A stretch of 52,637 bases of DNA, taken from NCBI GenBank assembly GCA_024400935.1, contig JAKSLZ010000010.1:1-52637 (forward strand). Reading direction: 5' to 3'. The translations under genes were made by a program, and so were the position numbers. The notes below the pieces were generated by a model, which ran no database searches, was not told the origin of the DNA, and saw only the letters and a list, made by a program, of their open reading frames with translations. This document shows, in pieces, positions 1-10,636 of the stretch; the first letter of the stretch is position 1, and each line of letters starts with the position of its first letter. The stretch comes from Muribaculaceae bacterium (GTDB lineage Bacteria > Bacteroidota > Bacteroidia > Bacteroidales > Muribaculaceae).

Positions 1-117
1 AACCTTGTCAAATTCTACAGTTGCGCCTTCTTCCACATCAGCGATGTGGTGAACAAACAGCTTCTTGCCAGCCTCGGCACGGAACTGCTGTCCCTGGATT
101 TCTACAATTGCGTACAT
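1..117 (-). CDS. rplU: 50S ribosomal protein L21 (bL21), N-terminal 39 residues
   Basis: Reading the minus strand from the ATG at 115-117 gives a start beginning [20 protein letters not shown] and running on into [14 protein letters not shown], the characteristic N-terminus of bL21, a protein that binds 23S rRNA in the large subunit. The gene runs off the left edge, so only 39 codons are visible. In most bacteria rplU is followed by rpmA; that part would lie outside the window. A Bacteroidetes promoter and a short leader precede it. Confidence 0.93.
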   Translation of the reverse strand, partial: MYAIVEIQGQQFRAEAGKKLFVHHIADVEEGATVEFDKV

Positions 118-214
118 TTATTAATTGTATTGAATGTTGGTCCGTACGGCGGCTAGGGCCTGTGTGCCCTCGCACTTATTTGTGCCTTTCGGAAAAATTG
201 CGGGTGCAAAGTTA
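118..214 (-). promoter_or_regulatory. rplU promoter and leader with a small hairpin
   Basis: On the minus strand the box TAACTTTG (complement of 207-214) matches the Bacteroidetes -7 consensus TAnnTTTG. About 85 bases of leader follow before the rplU ATG. The leader contains a perfect 5-bp stem, AGGGC (155-159) with GCCCT (166-170), closed by a 6-base loop. A structured leader would fit ribosomal-protein autoregulation, but that is inference. Bases 215-287 are AT-rich and hold nothing else I recognise. Confidence 0.6.
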
Positions 215-287
215 ACACAAAAATATGTAATAAAGAAATTTATCTAATTTTTTTTGTGTGTAACGATGCATTTTTTGTCTTTTGAAT

Positions 288-3200
288 TTATTTCTTGACG
301 GGTTTCTTTGACGGTGTGATAACGAGCACGTCGGCCACATTGGTGCCGCCGGTCACGGTGCCGTCAGTGAATGTGCCATACACTTTGTATCGTCCGCCAG
401 CCACCTTGCGGTTGTAGTTGTCCTTGAGGTTCCACACCACAGGGAACGAGCTGGTGGTGGTGTTCCACACCAGGTTACCCAGGGCATCAGTCACCTTGAC
501 ATCGACTGTGGGAGAGGTGAGTGCTGTGCTAGCCTGGATGGTTGCCTGTGTAGTGGCGGGCAGTTCATCGACCTTGATGTTGAGCATACCGGTCTCTCGC
601 ACGAAGAACGAGATGGTGCGTGATGCAGCGTTGCCGGCCACGTCGTGCACTACATAGGTGAGAGAGTGCTCGCCCTCGCTCAGACCCTCGAGCGGGAATG
701 CGATGTCGAGGGTGCGTCCTTCATTGCTCACTGTGGCATAGTTGCCCACGGTGTAGAATGAGGTGTTGCCATCGAGCACCAGTCGCATGTTGTTGCCCAT
801 GGACAATGACTGGTTGTTGATGGCCAGATCATCGGTAGCGCGTATGTAGAGTGTTGAGTTAGCGGGAACTACGGCTCCTGATGTGAAGCTGGTCTCCTCG
901 TTGAGGAACATGCTGGTGATGACGGGGGCTTCAGTATGGGCCGGTGCATCTTCGTCCACCCCGTTTATCATGATATTGTCAAAGTGGCCGTTGACCATGT
1001 TTGACGAGTTGTCCTGGTGTGCATACACCCTGATGAGGCCGTCGTTGCCCACCGAGCGGCTGTAGCGTGGCAGCACAGCGGTGCCGGTGAAGATGCCGTT
1101 GACTACACGACCCTGTACCTGCGTGAGTATCTCGCGCGGATAGTAGATGTCGGTTTTATAAGACGTGAATGTCTCACTTGCATATTTGAAGTGACGTTCG
1201 GTGTCATAGATTGTGATGGTAGCGTCGCCGTTGAAGTCGGTGTTGATGCCGCTGCGGTCAGGCTTGAGTACTTGGGCTTTTACGGTCACCTGTCCCAGTG
1301 CGTTGAGTTTCACCGTTGTGTTGTCGGCAGTCTTGACGCCGTTGACCTCAGTGATTTCAAAGAGTGGCAATGGGTAAAAGATGCGCATTGCGGGGTCGCC
1401 CAGAAGCACAAACTTCATGTGGTTAGCGGCATTGGTCATTGACGTCTTGGCCTTGAAGGTGATGTCGCCCAGGGTGGGGAACGGTGTGTTGGGTTTCCAG
1501 TCAAACATGGCGCTGACAAAGGCCCGGTTGAGGTTGTCGTTGCTGGTCGAGAGCACTTGTCGGGTGCTGGTGAGCAGAGCGATGGCACCGCCGTTCTTCT
1601 TGTGGAACATCTGCTCGGCTATGCCACGGGTGTCATCGTCATAGCGTGCCACGTCGCAGCAGGCTGTGGTGAAGATGGGCAGGCGGTCATAGTTAGTAGA
1701 GAAGACGTCTTGTGAGGTCCACATGCGGCTCACGGTGAAATTGCGGGGGCCTGCATGTCCCACATAGGTGCCAAAGAACTGTCCACGCTTGAGGGCCTCG
1801 GCAAAGTGCCTGTTAGCTTCAACCGATGTGCGGCTGTGCTCGCTCAGGATGCCTTCGTTCACGGCAGTGGGATACATGTTTACATAGGCTTTGTCAATGG
1901 CCATGCCTGTGCCTATCTCTTTGTCGATGAGGTCACTGAGCAGCTCGGCCTGAGACTGGTGCAAGTCGGGGTTCTTCTCGTCCTTGAATTCGGCTGAGAT
2001 AAATATATTATTGCGCCAGGGGCCATAGTCAGGCGAGAGGACATAGTTGATGAGCTTGTCCACGTCGCTGGCTGCCTCGGCAGGTGTTGCCGACGGTATG
2101 CGTCCGACGCCTATGTGTAGCTTTGAATCATTGACGCTGCGTCCAGAGTTGTCGCCCAGGAAGCCGAAGAAATCATCGCTTGTGTATGATGAGTTCTCGC
2201 TATAGCTGTTGTTGGTCTGGTAGGTGAGGATGCGGTTGCTCTTGTTGGTGGCGAGTCCGCGGTTGTCATACGATCCTGCGCCCAGCAGTAGCAGATATTT
2301 GAACTTGCTGCTGTTGCGGTCATAGAGCATCTTGCACATCAGGCGGTAAGCCATGACGTCAGGTGTGCCGCTAGAGAACTCGTTGAAGATGTCGTCCTGG
2401 TCTACTACGGCCACGTCCATGCCGTCGTGCTGCTGGTGCATCTGAGCCACGCGCTGTGCCTGCGACATCAGAGCCTTGTTAGTGATGATGAGCATGTCAG
2501 GCACTTGCATGCTGTGCAGGTCCTGGTTAGCCACGGCTTCATATCCCGCTATTTGCTTGAGTTTGCCATTGGGGTTGAATGCCACCCAGTAAGATGCCGA
2601 CTCTGATTGTGACGGATAGATCTCGTATCCGTTTTCGCCCTCGATGGCTTTGTAGGCCACGGGTGTAGTGGGATTGTCTATGTTCCACACCACGGTGCCT
2701 GTGGGTGCTTGTGGAATGACGATGCGCTCGGTGCCTGTGAATTCGTTAAATGCCATGCACAACTGGCTGTCCTCTATACCCGCCATGCTGTTGTGGTGGA
2801 TGTAAGTGAACAGATAGTAGTCGAGGCGGGCATGGGCGATAGAGCCGCCCGTGTTAGTGTATAGCAGTGTGAGCTTGCCGCTGTCTTTGGGTGCATTGAG
2901 TGTGAACGAACCTGATGGTGTGCACTCGGTGTAATAGGTTGCGTCGACGGGTGTAGCGTCGGCCTTGTTTAGCGTTAGTTTGACATTCTCGGTGTCAGTG
3001 ATGAAATGTGCATCTAGGACACCTTTTCCCCCAATGAGTTTCACGCCGGTCTCCATGTTCAGCGTCAGTGTGTTACTGGCTACGTTGGGCATGTTGATGT
3101 CAAATGAAGCACCGTTAGTGATGTCTTCGCCCATGAGTACCTTGCCGCTCATGCTGAATGAGAACTGGTCGACCTCGTGGTAGGCATAACCATAACTTGT

Positions 3201-3692
3201 GCTTACTGTTGTGGCCGACGGGTTAGGGGTGTTGACGGCTTGAAGCGGCGCAGTGGGCTGTCCCTCGGTGAGGAAGTAGTAGCCCATGGTGGAGTAGGGG
3301 TTGATGACGCGCGCAAATGACGGGGTGGTTGCCGTGTTGAGTTTGATGTCAACGGGACCGCATGCATAGAAGCATAATTTGCCGTCGGTGATAATCGAAG
3401 CAACAGGGTTGAGGTCGTCGGGCAGATCATCAGTGAGTACTTCGCTCAACATGTGTCCTCCGTTGCCATACACCTGCACGTTGTTGATGTCGGCGAATCC
3501 CATCTCTTTGAGCTGGGCGGCAGTTATTTCATATACACCGTCGGCGGGGATGGCAATCTTTACCCATCGTCCGCTTGCCAGCTTTGATGAGGTGGCAAAG
3601 TGCGAGGCTGGCAGCGCATGTGCTCCGGCCGCAATGGTGCAGCACACCATTGTGGCAAAGCAGCGTTTTAGCAGTTCCGTTGGTTTTATCAT
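288..3692 (-). CDS. PorU-like C25 (gingipain-family) cysteine peptidase, copy 1
   Basis: Encodes 1134 residues with an N-terminal signal segment (roughly 1-26), a beta-rich N-terminal region, and a C25 peptidase domain from about residue 398 (PDMLIITNK) to about 790. The catalytic pair is visible: His646 in YVGHAG and Cys679 in TTACCDVARYD, 33 residues apart as in PorU and gingipains. The C-terminal part has Ig-like segments and ends in a FlgD-like domain (VTDALGNLVW, then VWNLKDN and GGRYKVYG). PorU is the type IX secretion sortase that cleaves C-terminal sorting domains at the cell surface; that role is inferred from the family. It is the last gene of a six-gene minus-strand run and lies 24 bp behind copy 2. 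Whether all copies are sortases or some are plain surface proteases cannot be told from sequence. Confidence 0.85.
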   Translation of the reverse strand: MIKPTELLKRCFATMVCCTIAAGAHALPASHFATSSKLASGRWVKIAIPADGVYEITAAQLKEMGFADINNVQVYGNGGHMLSEVLTDDLPDDLNPVASIITDGKLCFYACGPVDIKLNTATTPSFARVINPYSTMGYYFLTEGQPTAPLQAVNTPNPSATTVSTSYGYAYHEVDQFSFSMSGKVLMGEDITNGASFDINMPNVASNTLTLNMETGVKLIGGKGVLDAHFITDTENVKLTLNKADATPVDATYYTECTPSGSFTLNAPKDSGKLTLLYTNTGGSIAHARLDYYLFTYIHHNSMAGIEDSQLCMAFNEFTGTERIVIPQAPTGTVVWNIDNPTTPVAYKAIEGENGYEIYPSQSESASYWVAFNPNGKLKQIAGYEAVANQDLHSMQVPDMLIITNKALMSQAQRVAQMHQQHDGMDVAVVDQDDIFNEFSSGTPDVMAYRLMCKMLYDRNSSKFKYLLLLGAGSYDNRGLATNKSNRILTYQTNNSYSENSSYTSDDFFGFLGDNSGRSVNDSKLHIGVGRIPSATPAEAASDVDKLINYVLSPDYGPWRNNIFISAEFKDEKNPDLHQSQAELLSDLIDKEIGTGMAIDKAYVNMYPTAVNEGILSEHSRTSVEANRHFAEALKRGQFFGTYVGHAGPRNFTVSRMWTSQDVFSTNYDRLPIFTTACCDVARYDDDTRGIAEQMFHKKNGGAIALLTSTRQVLSTSNDNLNRAFVSAMFDWKPNTPFPTLGDITFKAKTSMTNAANHMKFVLLGDPAMRIFYPLPLFEITEVNGVKTADNTTVKLNALGQVTVKAQVLKPDRSGINTDFNGDATITIYDTERHFKYASETFTSYKTDIYYPREILTQVQGRVVNGIFTGTAVLPRYSRSVGNDGLIRVYAHQDNSSNMVNGHFDNIMINGVDEDAPAHTEAPVITSMFLNEETSFTSGAVVPANSTLYIRATDDLAINNQSLSMGNNMRLVLDGNTSFYTVGNYATVSNEGRTLDIAFPLEGLSEGEHSLTYVVHDVAGNAASRTISFFVRETGMLNIKVDELPATTQATIQASTALTSPTVDVKVTDALGNLVWNTTTSSFPVVWNLKDNYNRKVAGGRYKVYGTFTDGTVTGGTNVADVLVITPSKKPVKK

Positions 3693-3716
3693 CGTGTTGT
3701 TAAGTTGCAGAGTGAA

Positions 3717-6700
3717 TTATTTTAAGGGGTCAACCACTATCACGCTGGTGACATTGGTGCCACCGTGGCTGTTGCCCTGAGTGAAGGTGCCGAATATCTT
3801 GTATACTCCACCCTTGACGCGGTTGCCGTTGCGGTCAGTGAGGTTCCATGTTGCGGGGAACGATGTGTTGCTGCTGCTCCACACCAGGTTGCCCAGTGCA
3901 TCGGTTACCTTGAGGTCTACGTTGGCTGCGGTGAGTGTGGTGGTTGCATTGACAGTGGCAACTGTGGTTGCGGGTAGTTCCTCAACGCTCAGGGTCATAG
4001 CCTGCGGCTGTCCCACTACAAACGAGATGCTGCGTGTGCTGGCGTTGCCGGCTGCATCGTGCACGGTGAATGACAGCGAGTGCTCACCCTCGTCAAGGTT
4101 GTCAAGCTGGAATGCCAGGTCCATGGTGCGGCCTTCGTCGGTGATGACAGCGCTGTTGCTCACGGTGTAGAACGACTTCTTGCCGCCGTCGAGCACCAGG
4201 CGCATGTTATTGCCGGCCGTCATCGACTGGTTGTTGATGGCCATGTCGTCAGTAGCGTGGATATACACGGTGGAGTTAGCTGGCACTACCTCGCCGTTGC
4301 TGAATGACGACTCCTCGTTGAGATACATGGCAGTGATCTCGGGTGCGGTATCGTCAGATGCAGTGCTAGCATTGTACTGGCCCACCACCAGACCGTTGAA
4401 TGTGCCGTTGACCATCTTGTCAGTACCATCTTTGTGGGCATATACCTTGATTTGCACGTTTTCGTTCACGGCGCGGCAGTAGCGTGGCAGCACTGCGGTG
4501 CCGGTGAAGATGCCGTTGACTACGCGTCCGCTCACCTGGGTGAGAATGTCGCGCGGGAAATACACATCAGTGTTGACACGGTTATAGAGCACCGTGTTGA
4601 ACAGCATTTCCTTGTCATAGATGGTGAGTGTAGCGTCACCGTTGAATGAGGTGTTCACTGTCTTGCGGTCTTCATTGAGAACATGTGCTGTGACCTTGAC
4701 CTGCTGCAGCGGTGCAGCGGTGACATTGCCGTCGGCAGTCACGTCGATGCCGTTGACCTCAGTGACCTGGAACAGGGGCACGGGATAAGCTACCTGCATT
4801 GCAGGGTCGCCCAGGAGAGTGAATTTGTTCTTGTTGGGCTGGTTGACCGAGCCAAATGATTGCTTAGCCTTCATGTAGGCTTGTCCCAGAGTGGGGATGG
4901 TGCCGGTGGTGTTCCAGTTAAACAAGTTCTTCACCCAAGCGGTGTTGAGGAGCTCGTTGTTGTTAGCATACACCTCGCGTGTGCTGGTGAGCAGAGCGAT
5001 GGCCCCGCCGTTGGGGTTATGGAACATGTGCTCGCATATGCCTCGCTGGTCGCTGTCATAGCGTGCCACATCGCAGCATGCCGACATGAAGATGGGCAGG
5101 TGGGGATAGGCCTCGTTGGCAGCGTCGGTAGCGGTCCACAGACGGCTGTGTGTGAGGTTGCGGTATCCGGCATGGCCCACATATGTTCCATAGAACTGTC
5201 CCTGGTGGAGCAGGTTCATGAGGTGGCGGTGTGCCTCGGCCGATGTGCGCTCAGTCTCCTTGTAGATGGCACCCTCGTTTACCGCGCGCGGGTACATATC
5301 TATATATACCTTGTTGATTTCAAAATTAGTGTTCAGTGTCTCGCTGATGAGTTTGAGATTAGTCTCGCATTGTCCCACGTGCAGGTTGTCGTCACCGGTT
5401 TCGGCTCCGAAGAATGCGTTGTTGCGCCATGGACCGTAGTCGGGAGCCAGGACATACTTGATGAGCTTGTCGACGTCACTTTTAGCCTCGGCGGGAGTTG
5501 CCGACGGGATGCGTCCCACGCCCAGGCGAAGGACGGTTGCACCCACGCGCTCACCGCTGTTGTCGTCCATGAAGCCAAAGAAGTCATCGCAAGTGTAAGA
5601 GTAGTCCTCGTGGTTGCTCACGTCAGTCTGATAGGTGATGATGCGGTTTTTCTTCTCTGTTGTGAGGCCGCGGTTGTCATATGAGCCCTCGCCCAGAAGC
5701 AACAGATACTTGAATCGGGTGCTGTTGCGGTCATAGAACATCTTGCACATGAGGCGGTAAGCCATGGCGTCGGGTGTGCCGCTTGAGAACTCGTTGAAGA
5801 TTTCCTCCTGGTCTACAGCGATGATTTTGAGGTTGTCCACCTGCTTGTGCATGTCGATGATGCGCTGGGCCTGCGGCATGAAAGTCTTGTTAGTGATGAT
5901 GAGCATGTCAGGGGTCTCAAGAGCATGCAGGTTTTGGTTGTTGACGGGCTCGTAGCCATCAATCTTGCGCAGCTGCTGCTGGGGGTCAAATACCATCCAT
6001 TGCGACACATTAGCGCTGGGAGTGGGACCAAATGCCAGGCAGTCTTCGGCCGCTGTGAGCTCATAGTTGACAGGAGCATTGGGGTTGGTTACATTCCACA
6101 CCACGGTTGATGCGGTTGCACCCGGCAATACCACCACGTCGCTGTCGGCAATTTCTTTGAAATACATGCGCATCTGTGCGGGCTCGCTCGAGTCGATCAC
6201 GTTGTGGCGCTTGTAAGAGATGATGAAGTTGTCAAGGTTGCCTTGCAAAACTGAGCCGCTCGTAGTAAACGACAGCTGGAGCTTGCCGCTGGAGGGAAGC
6301 TGAGAAGTGGTGATGCTGGCCGATGGCGAGCAGGCATTGTAATAGTTGTAAGACTTAGTGGGTAGAGCAATGGTAGTGGATGTGCTCGTGAAAGGCAGGC
6401 TAACGGTGTTGCTGCCCACTGAGAGCTTGGCGTTGAGGTTAGCGACGGCTGTCATGACCTTGGCGCCCACCGAGAGGCTCACCAGGAGGTCGTTGTCTGA
6501 CACCTGCGGCAGCGTGAAGTCAAATGTGCCGCCGTTAGTGATGTCCTCGCCAAAGAGGTCCTTGCCGCTCTGGCCGAACGAGTGGAGCTCCTGCTCGTGG
6601 TAGCAGTAGTCATAGCATGTTGTCACATAATTGTTGCCGCCAGTCTGTTGGCTACTGGGCAAAGTTTTCACCGTCTGTTGCTCGCCTTCCTCGGTGAGGA

Positions 6701-7112
6701 AATAGTATCCATGGGTAGAGTAGGCGTTGATGACGCGTGAAAACTTGAGAGACGATGCAAATTGCATGTTAACCGGTCCCTTGCCATAGAAACACAGCTT
6801 GCCATTGAGCACAGCGCTGTTCACAGGTTTCAGGTCATCGATGGCAGTGCCGTCGAGTTTTTCGCTTATCATGTGTCCGCCGTTGCCATATACCTTGACG
6901 TTGTTCACGTCGCTGAATCCCATCTGAGCCAGCTCTTCGGCAGTGATTTCATAAACACCGTCGGCAGGGATGGAGATTTTGACCCATCGTCCCTCGGCCA
7001 GTCGTGACGTGGTGGCATATTTTGATGACGAGAATGCATGTGCCCCCAGTGCAGTGGCACCGCACACCAGTGCGATGCCCCAGAGGCGCAGGTTATTGTG
7101 AAACAGTTTCAT
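3717..7112 (-). CDS. PorU-like C25 cysteine peptidase, copy 2
   Basis: Encodes 1131 residues closely similar along the whole length to copies 1 and 3. The signal segment is about residues 1-26 and is followed by the shared start of the mature protein (SSKYATTSRLAEGRWVK). The C25 domain starts near residue 401 (PDMLIITNK). The active-site pair is His647 (YVGHAG) and Cys680 (MSACCDVARYD), spacing 33. The C-terminus again has Ig-like segments and a FlgD-like module (VTDALGNLVW). The gap to copy 3 upstream is 59 bp and to copy 1 downstream 24 bp, so the three are probably cotranscribed. Intact, with no frameshift, and with no loss of the catalytic residues. Confidence 0.85.
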   Translation of the reverse strand: MKLFHNNLRLWGIALVCGATALGAHAFSSSKYATTSRLAEGRWVKISIPADGVYEITAEELAQMGFSDVNNVKVYGNGGHMISEKLDGTAIDDLKPVNSAVLNGKLCFYGKGPVNMQFASSLKFSRVINAYSTHGYYFLTEEGEQQTVKTLPSSQQTGGNNYVTTCYDYCYHEQELHSFGQSGKDLFGEDITNGGTFDFTLPQVSDNDLLVSLSVGAKVMTAVANLNAKLSVGSNTVSLPFTSTSTTIALPTKSYNYYNACSPSASITTSQLPSSGKLQLSFTTSGSVLQGNLDNFIISYKRHNVIDSSEPAQMRMYFKEIADSDVVVLPGATASTVVWNVTNPNAPVNYELTAAEDCLAFGPTPSANVSQWMVFDPQQQLRKIDGYEPVNNQNLHALETPDMLIITNKTFMPQAQRIIDMHKQVDNLKIIAVDQEEIFNEFSSGTPDAMAYRLMCKMFYDRNSTRFKYLLLLGEGSYDNRGLTTEKKNRIITYQTDVSNHEDYSYTCDDFFGFMDDNSGERVGATVLRLGVGRIPSATPAEAKSDVDKLIKYVLAPDYGPWRNNAFFGAETGDDNLHVGQCETNLKLISETLNTNFEINKVYIDMYPRAVNEGAIYKETERTSAEAHRHLMNLLHQGQFYGTYVGHAGYRNLTHSRLWTATDAANEAYPHLPIFMSACCDVARYDSDQRGICEHMFHNPNGGAIALLTSTREVYANNNELLNTAWVKNLFNWNTTGTIPTLGQAYMKAKQSFGSVNQPNKNKFTLLGDPAMQVAYPVPLFQVTEVNGIDVTADGNVTAAPLQQVKVTAHVLNEDRKTVNTSFNGDATLTIYDKEMLFNTVLYNRVNTDVYFPRDILTQVSGRVVNGIFTGTAVLPRYCRAVNENVQIKVYAHKDGTDKMVNGTFNGLVVGQYNASTASDDTAPEITAMYLNEESSFSNGEVVPANSTVYIHATDDMAINNQSMTAGNNMRLVLDGGKKSFYTVSNSAVITDEGRTMDLAFQLDNLDEGEHSLSFTVHDAAGNASTRSISFVVGQPQAMTLSVEELPATTVATVNATTTLTAANVDLKVTDALGNLVWSSSNTSFPATWNLTDRNGNRVKGGVYKIFGTFTQGNSHGGTNVTSVIVVDPLK

Positions 7113-7171
7113 GCTGTGCAGTTATAGTCTATCTTGTTAATTGAATTAATGAACTTGATTGAGCAGTGTTG

Positions 7172-10100
7172 TTACTTGTTGCTCTTGACGGGGTCGATGA
7201 CGATGAGGTCGCCAATGTTAGTGCCGCCATAGTTAGTGCCGTCGTCAAAGTTACCGAAGAACTTGTACAGACCGGGCTTAACACGGTTTCCTGCATTGTC
7301 CTTGAGGTCCCATGTCAAGGGGAATGTTGCGGTAGTCTTGGTCCACACGAGGTTGCCCTGTGCGTCGGTCACTTTGAGATTTACAGTGGGAGTTGTGTCG
7401 CCGCTGATGCTGAAGGTGGCCTTGTCTACAGCAGGAGTCTCAAGTGCTGTGAGCGTGAGGGTGTTAGTTTCTCCCACAATAAACGAGATGGTGCGTGTTG
7501 CAGAGTGGCCTGCTACGTCAAACACTGTGAAGGTGAGAGTGTGTACACCGGGGTTAATGCCCTCGAGGGGGAATGCTACGCTCAGCTGGCGACCTTCGTC
7601 GCAAGTGGTGGCATAGTTCTTCACCAGGTAGTAGGTTGACTTGCCGCCGTCGAGCATGAGCTTCATTGCACCGCCCACCGATGCCGACATGGTGTTGATG
7701 CTCACGTCGTCGCTGGCGTTGATGTAGAGTGTAGAGTTGGCAGGTACTGTGCCGCCTTCAGTAAATGACTGCTCGTCGTTGAGGAACATTGCGTCGATGA
7801 CGGGTGCGTTGTCGTCGTTGACAGCAGTTGCCTCGTTGTATGTGGTGATGTTGAGGCCCTCATACTGGCCGTTGACCATCTGGTCAGAGTTGTCCTTGTG
7901 TGCATATATCCTCATCATTGCGCTCTCGTTGAGTCCCTTGAAGTGGCGGGGCATTATCACTTTGCCTGTGAAGACACCGTTAACAACGCGGCCTTGAACG
8001 CGTGCAAGGATGTCGCGGGGGTAATAGATGGTGCGGTTCACCGTAGAGCCACCGCTTGATGGAGTGCCTGACACAGTCTTGAGCTCACGCTTAGCGTCAT
8101 AGAGTGTGAGTGTGGCGTCGCCAGTGAAGTCAGTGTCGATGCCGCTGCCATCCTCTTTGTTGACCTGTGCGGTGACTGTTACTTCCTGCATGGGAGCGAT
8201 GTCGAGGGGAGCAGTCAGGTTATCAATGTCTTTATTGTTGATTGTGACGATGTCAAACAAGGGCTTGGGATAGTTGATCTTGATAGCAGGATCGCCAAAC
8301 AGGGTGAATGACAACTTGTTGCCGTTGCGGGCATAGCCATAGTTCTGCTTAGCGTTGCGGTAAGCTTCGCCCAGGGTGGGCATGTAGCCTTTAGCCTTGT
8401 AGCTGAACAATGCTCTCACAAAAGCGTTGTTCATGATGTCGTTCTGGTCATTGTAGCTCTCGCGGGGTGAACCCACCATAGCGATAACGCCACCGTTAGA
8501 CTTGTGGAACATGAACTCAGCAATGCCTCGCTGGTCGCTGTCATAGCGTGCTACCTCGCAGCATGCAGTGGTCATGATGGGCCAGTGGGGGTAAACGGTG
8601 GTCTGTGCCATAACTGAGGTCCAGAACTTGGTCTTAGTGAACACGAGCGGACCGGCATGTCCCACATAGGTCATGAAGTACTGGCCGTCTTGCAGATACT
8701 CGACGAAGCGGCGGCGAGCCTCGGTAGAAGTGGTGCCGTCGGCTATTGAGCGCTGGAACATCTCGACATATACCTTGTTGGTGTTCATCTGGGTATTCAG
8801 GTCATTCTCAATGAGGTTGTTGATACCTTCAGCCTCAAAGATGTGACAATCGGCCTCTTCGGCTGAAGCCACGTCGGCATTGATGAGCACGTCGTTGCGC
8901 CAGGGACCATAGTCGGGGGCAGCGCAGTACTTGATGAGCTTGTCCACATCGGCCTTAGCCTCCTCAACGCTGGTCACGGGATAGCGACCTACGCCTATGC
9001 GCAGCATGTCGGTCTTTAATGAAGATGAGCTGCCCGACTCGTCGTCAAGGAAGCCAAAGAAGTCATCGCTTGCAAATGAGTTGTCCTTGTCGTCGCTGCG
9101 GTCGCTCTGGTAAGTGAGCAGTCGGTTAGCCTTGTTAGACACCAGGCCGCGGTTGTCATATGAGCCGGGGCCAAAGAGGATGAGGCTCTTGAACTTGGTC
9201 TTGTCGCGGTCATAGAACATCTTGCACATCAGTCGGTAAGCCATGGCATCGGGTGTACCGCTTGAGAACTCGTTGAACACTTCTTGCTGGTCAACAACCA
9301 CAACGTCGAGGTTGTCTACTTGCTTGTGCATGTCGGCAATGCGCTGTGCCTGCTCCATGAACGCCTTGTTAGTGATGATGAGCATGTCAGGAGTGGGCAG
9401 TGCATGCAAGTTCTGGTTCTCGACGGGCTCGAAGCCTGAAATCTTCTTCAGGGTCTGTGTGGGGTCAAATGCCACATATTGTGCTGACTTGACGCTCATG
9501 CGGGGTGTAAAATCATAACCGGTGACTGCGCCTGTGTCGTCAGTGCGCTGTGAGAGTGTGTACTGGATGGGGTCGCTGGGTTCGTCCACATTCCACACTA
9601 CGGTTGACTCGCTTGCTCCGGGCAGTACGATGCAGTCCTGTGTGGTGAGGTTGGGGATGCCAATCATGGTCTGTCCGTCCTGTCCGTCGATGATGGTGTT
9701 GTGCTTGGTGTAGTTGATGATGAAATAGTTGAGCTTGGCCATCTTGGGTGTCCCTGATATATAGACGCTGACATTGAGCTTGCCTTGCTCGCTCAGGCCG
9801 GTAGTAGTTACCTTGGCCACGGGGCTGACCTCGCGGTAGAATGTGCGGCCGTCATAGATGCGGTTGAAGCGAGACTGGGTCAGCGTGAACGGAACACTGA
9901 AGTTGCCACGGTCAGTGATGACCTTTGATCGCAGGTAAGCTTCGTAGTCAGTTGAATTAACTGCGGCTGCAACGTTGACGGTGAGTGTGCTGTCGGCAAT
10001 GCCGGGCAGAGTGTAGTCAAGGTTGAAGTTTTCGCCCACGATGTCTTCACCCATCATTTCCTTACCCGAGAATCCCACAGAGATGAGGTCGTTCTCGTGT

Positions 10101-10612
10101 ATTGTGAAACCGAGGCTGGTGGGGCGCATGACGCTACCCTTGCTCTGAACGGGTTTCTGGTCTACAGTTTGCTGCGTTCCTTCCTCATTGAGGAAATAGT
10201 AGCCCATGGTAGAGTAGGGATTAATTGTGCGTGTGTAGCGTGGAGTCTCGGTGCGCGCGTCAACCATGTTGAACGTTGTGGGGCCCAGTGCATAGAAGCA
10301 CAGCTTGCCGTTGTAGCGCTGCACGCTCACTGGCTGCAGGTCGTCGGGATAATCGCCTGAGAGAATTTCGCTGATGATGTTGCCGCCCATGCCATATACT
10401 TGCACATTGGCAGGGTTGCTGAATCCCATCGCAAGCAATTCGGCGTCGGTCAGTTCATACACGCCGGTAGAATTAACGGCGATTTTTACCCACTTGCCTT
10501 GGGCAAGTTTTGACTTCTTAGCAAAGTGTCCTGACGAGAACGCCATGGCAGGTGCTGCGCTCAGGAGTGCTGCGAGAACTACACTCGCGGTTTTCTTAAA
10601 TATTGTTGTCAT
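7172..10612 (-). CDS. PorU-like C25 cysteine peptidase, copy 3
   Basis: Encodes 1146 residues with a signal segment (about 1-24, ending AMAF) and the same architecture as copies 1 and 2. The C25 domain starts near residue 408. The dyad is His652 (YVGHAG) and Cys685 (TTACCEVARYD), spacing 33. The C-terminus carries the FlgD-like module (VTDAQGNLVW, DLKDNAGNRV). It lies 24 bp behind the FAH-like gene and leads the three-gene tandem block. The N-terminal non-catalytic region differs most among copies, while the stretch around the active site is nearly the same. That pattern suggests different surface contacts or substrates around a common catalytic core (inference). Confidence 0.85.
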   Translation of the reverse strand: MTTIFKKTASVVLAALLSAAPAMAFSSGHFAKKSKLAQGKWVKIAVNSTGVYELTDAELLAMGFSNPANVQVYGMGGNIISEILSGDYPDDLQPVSVQRYNGKLCFYALGPTTFNMVDARTETPRYTRTINPYSTMGYYFLNEEGTQQTVDQKPVQSKGSVMRPTSLGFTIHENDLISVGFSGKEMMGEDIVGENFNLDYTLPGIADSTLTVNVAAAVNSTDYEAYLRSKVITDRGNFSVPFTLTQSRFNRIYDGRTFYREVSPVAKVTTTGLSEQGKLNVSVYISGTPKMAKLNYFIINYTKHNTIIDGQDGQTMIGIPNLTTQDCIVLPGASESTVVWNVDEPSDPIQYTLSQRTDDTGAVTGYDFTPRMSVKSAQYVAFDPTQTLKKISGFEPVENQNLHALPTPDMLIITNKAFMEQAQRIADMHKQVDNLDVVVVDQQEVFNEFSSGTPDAMAYRLMCKMFYDRDKTKFKSLILFGPGSYDNRGLVSNKANRLLTYQSDRSDDKDNSFASDDFFGFLDDESGSSSSLKTDMLRIGVGRYPVTSVEEAKADVDKLIKYCAAPDYGPWRNDVLINADVASAEEADCHIFEAEGINNLIENDLNTQMNTNKVYVEMFQRSIADGTTSTEARRRFVEYLQDGQYFMTYVGHAGPLVFTKTKFWTSVMAQTTVYPHWPIMTTACCEVARYDSDQRGIAEFMFHKSNGGVIAMVGSPRESYNDQNDIMNNAFVRALFSYKAKGYMPTLGEAYRNAKQNYGYARNGNKLSFTLFGDPAIKINYPKPLFDIVTINNKDIDNLTAPLDIAPMQEVTVTAQVNKEDGSGIDTDFTGDATLTLYDAKRELKTVSGTPSSGGSTVNRTIYYPRDILARVQGRVVNGVFTGKVIMPRHFKGLNESAMMRIYAHKDNSDQMVNGQYEGLNITTYNEATAVNDDNAPVIDAMFLNDEQSFTEGGTVPANSTLYINASDDVSINTMSASVGGAMKLMLDGGKSTYYLVKNYATTCDEGRQLSVAFPLEGINPGVHTLTFTVFDVAGHSATRTISFIVGETNTLTLTALETPAVDKATFSISGDTTPTVNLKVTDAQGNLVWTKTTATFPLTWDLKDNAGNRVKPGLYKFFGNFDDGTNYGGTNIGDLIVIDPVKSNK

Positions 10613-10636
10613 GAGGTATATATTATTTTCTAGTTG

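Noticed and set aside
4860..5684. Long plus-strand frame opposite the PorU-like gene
   Set aside because: Composition is what is expected from the complement of a GC-rich coding strand; no domain is recognisable.
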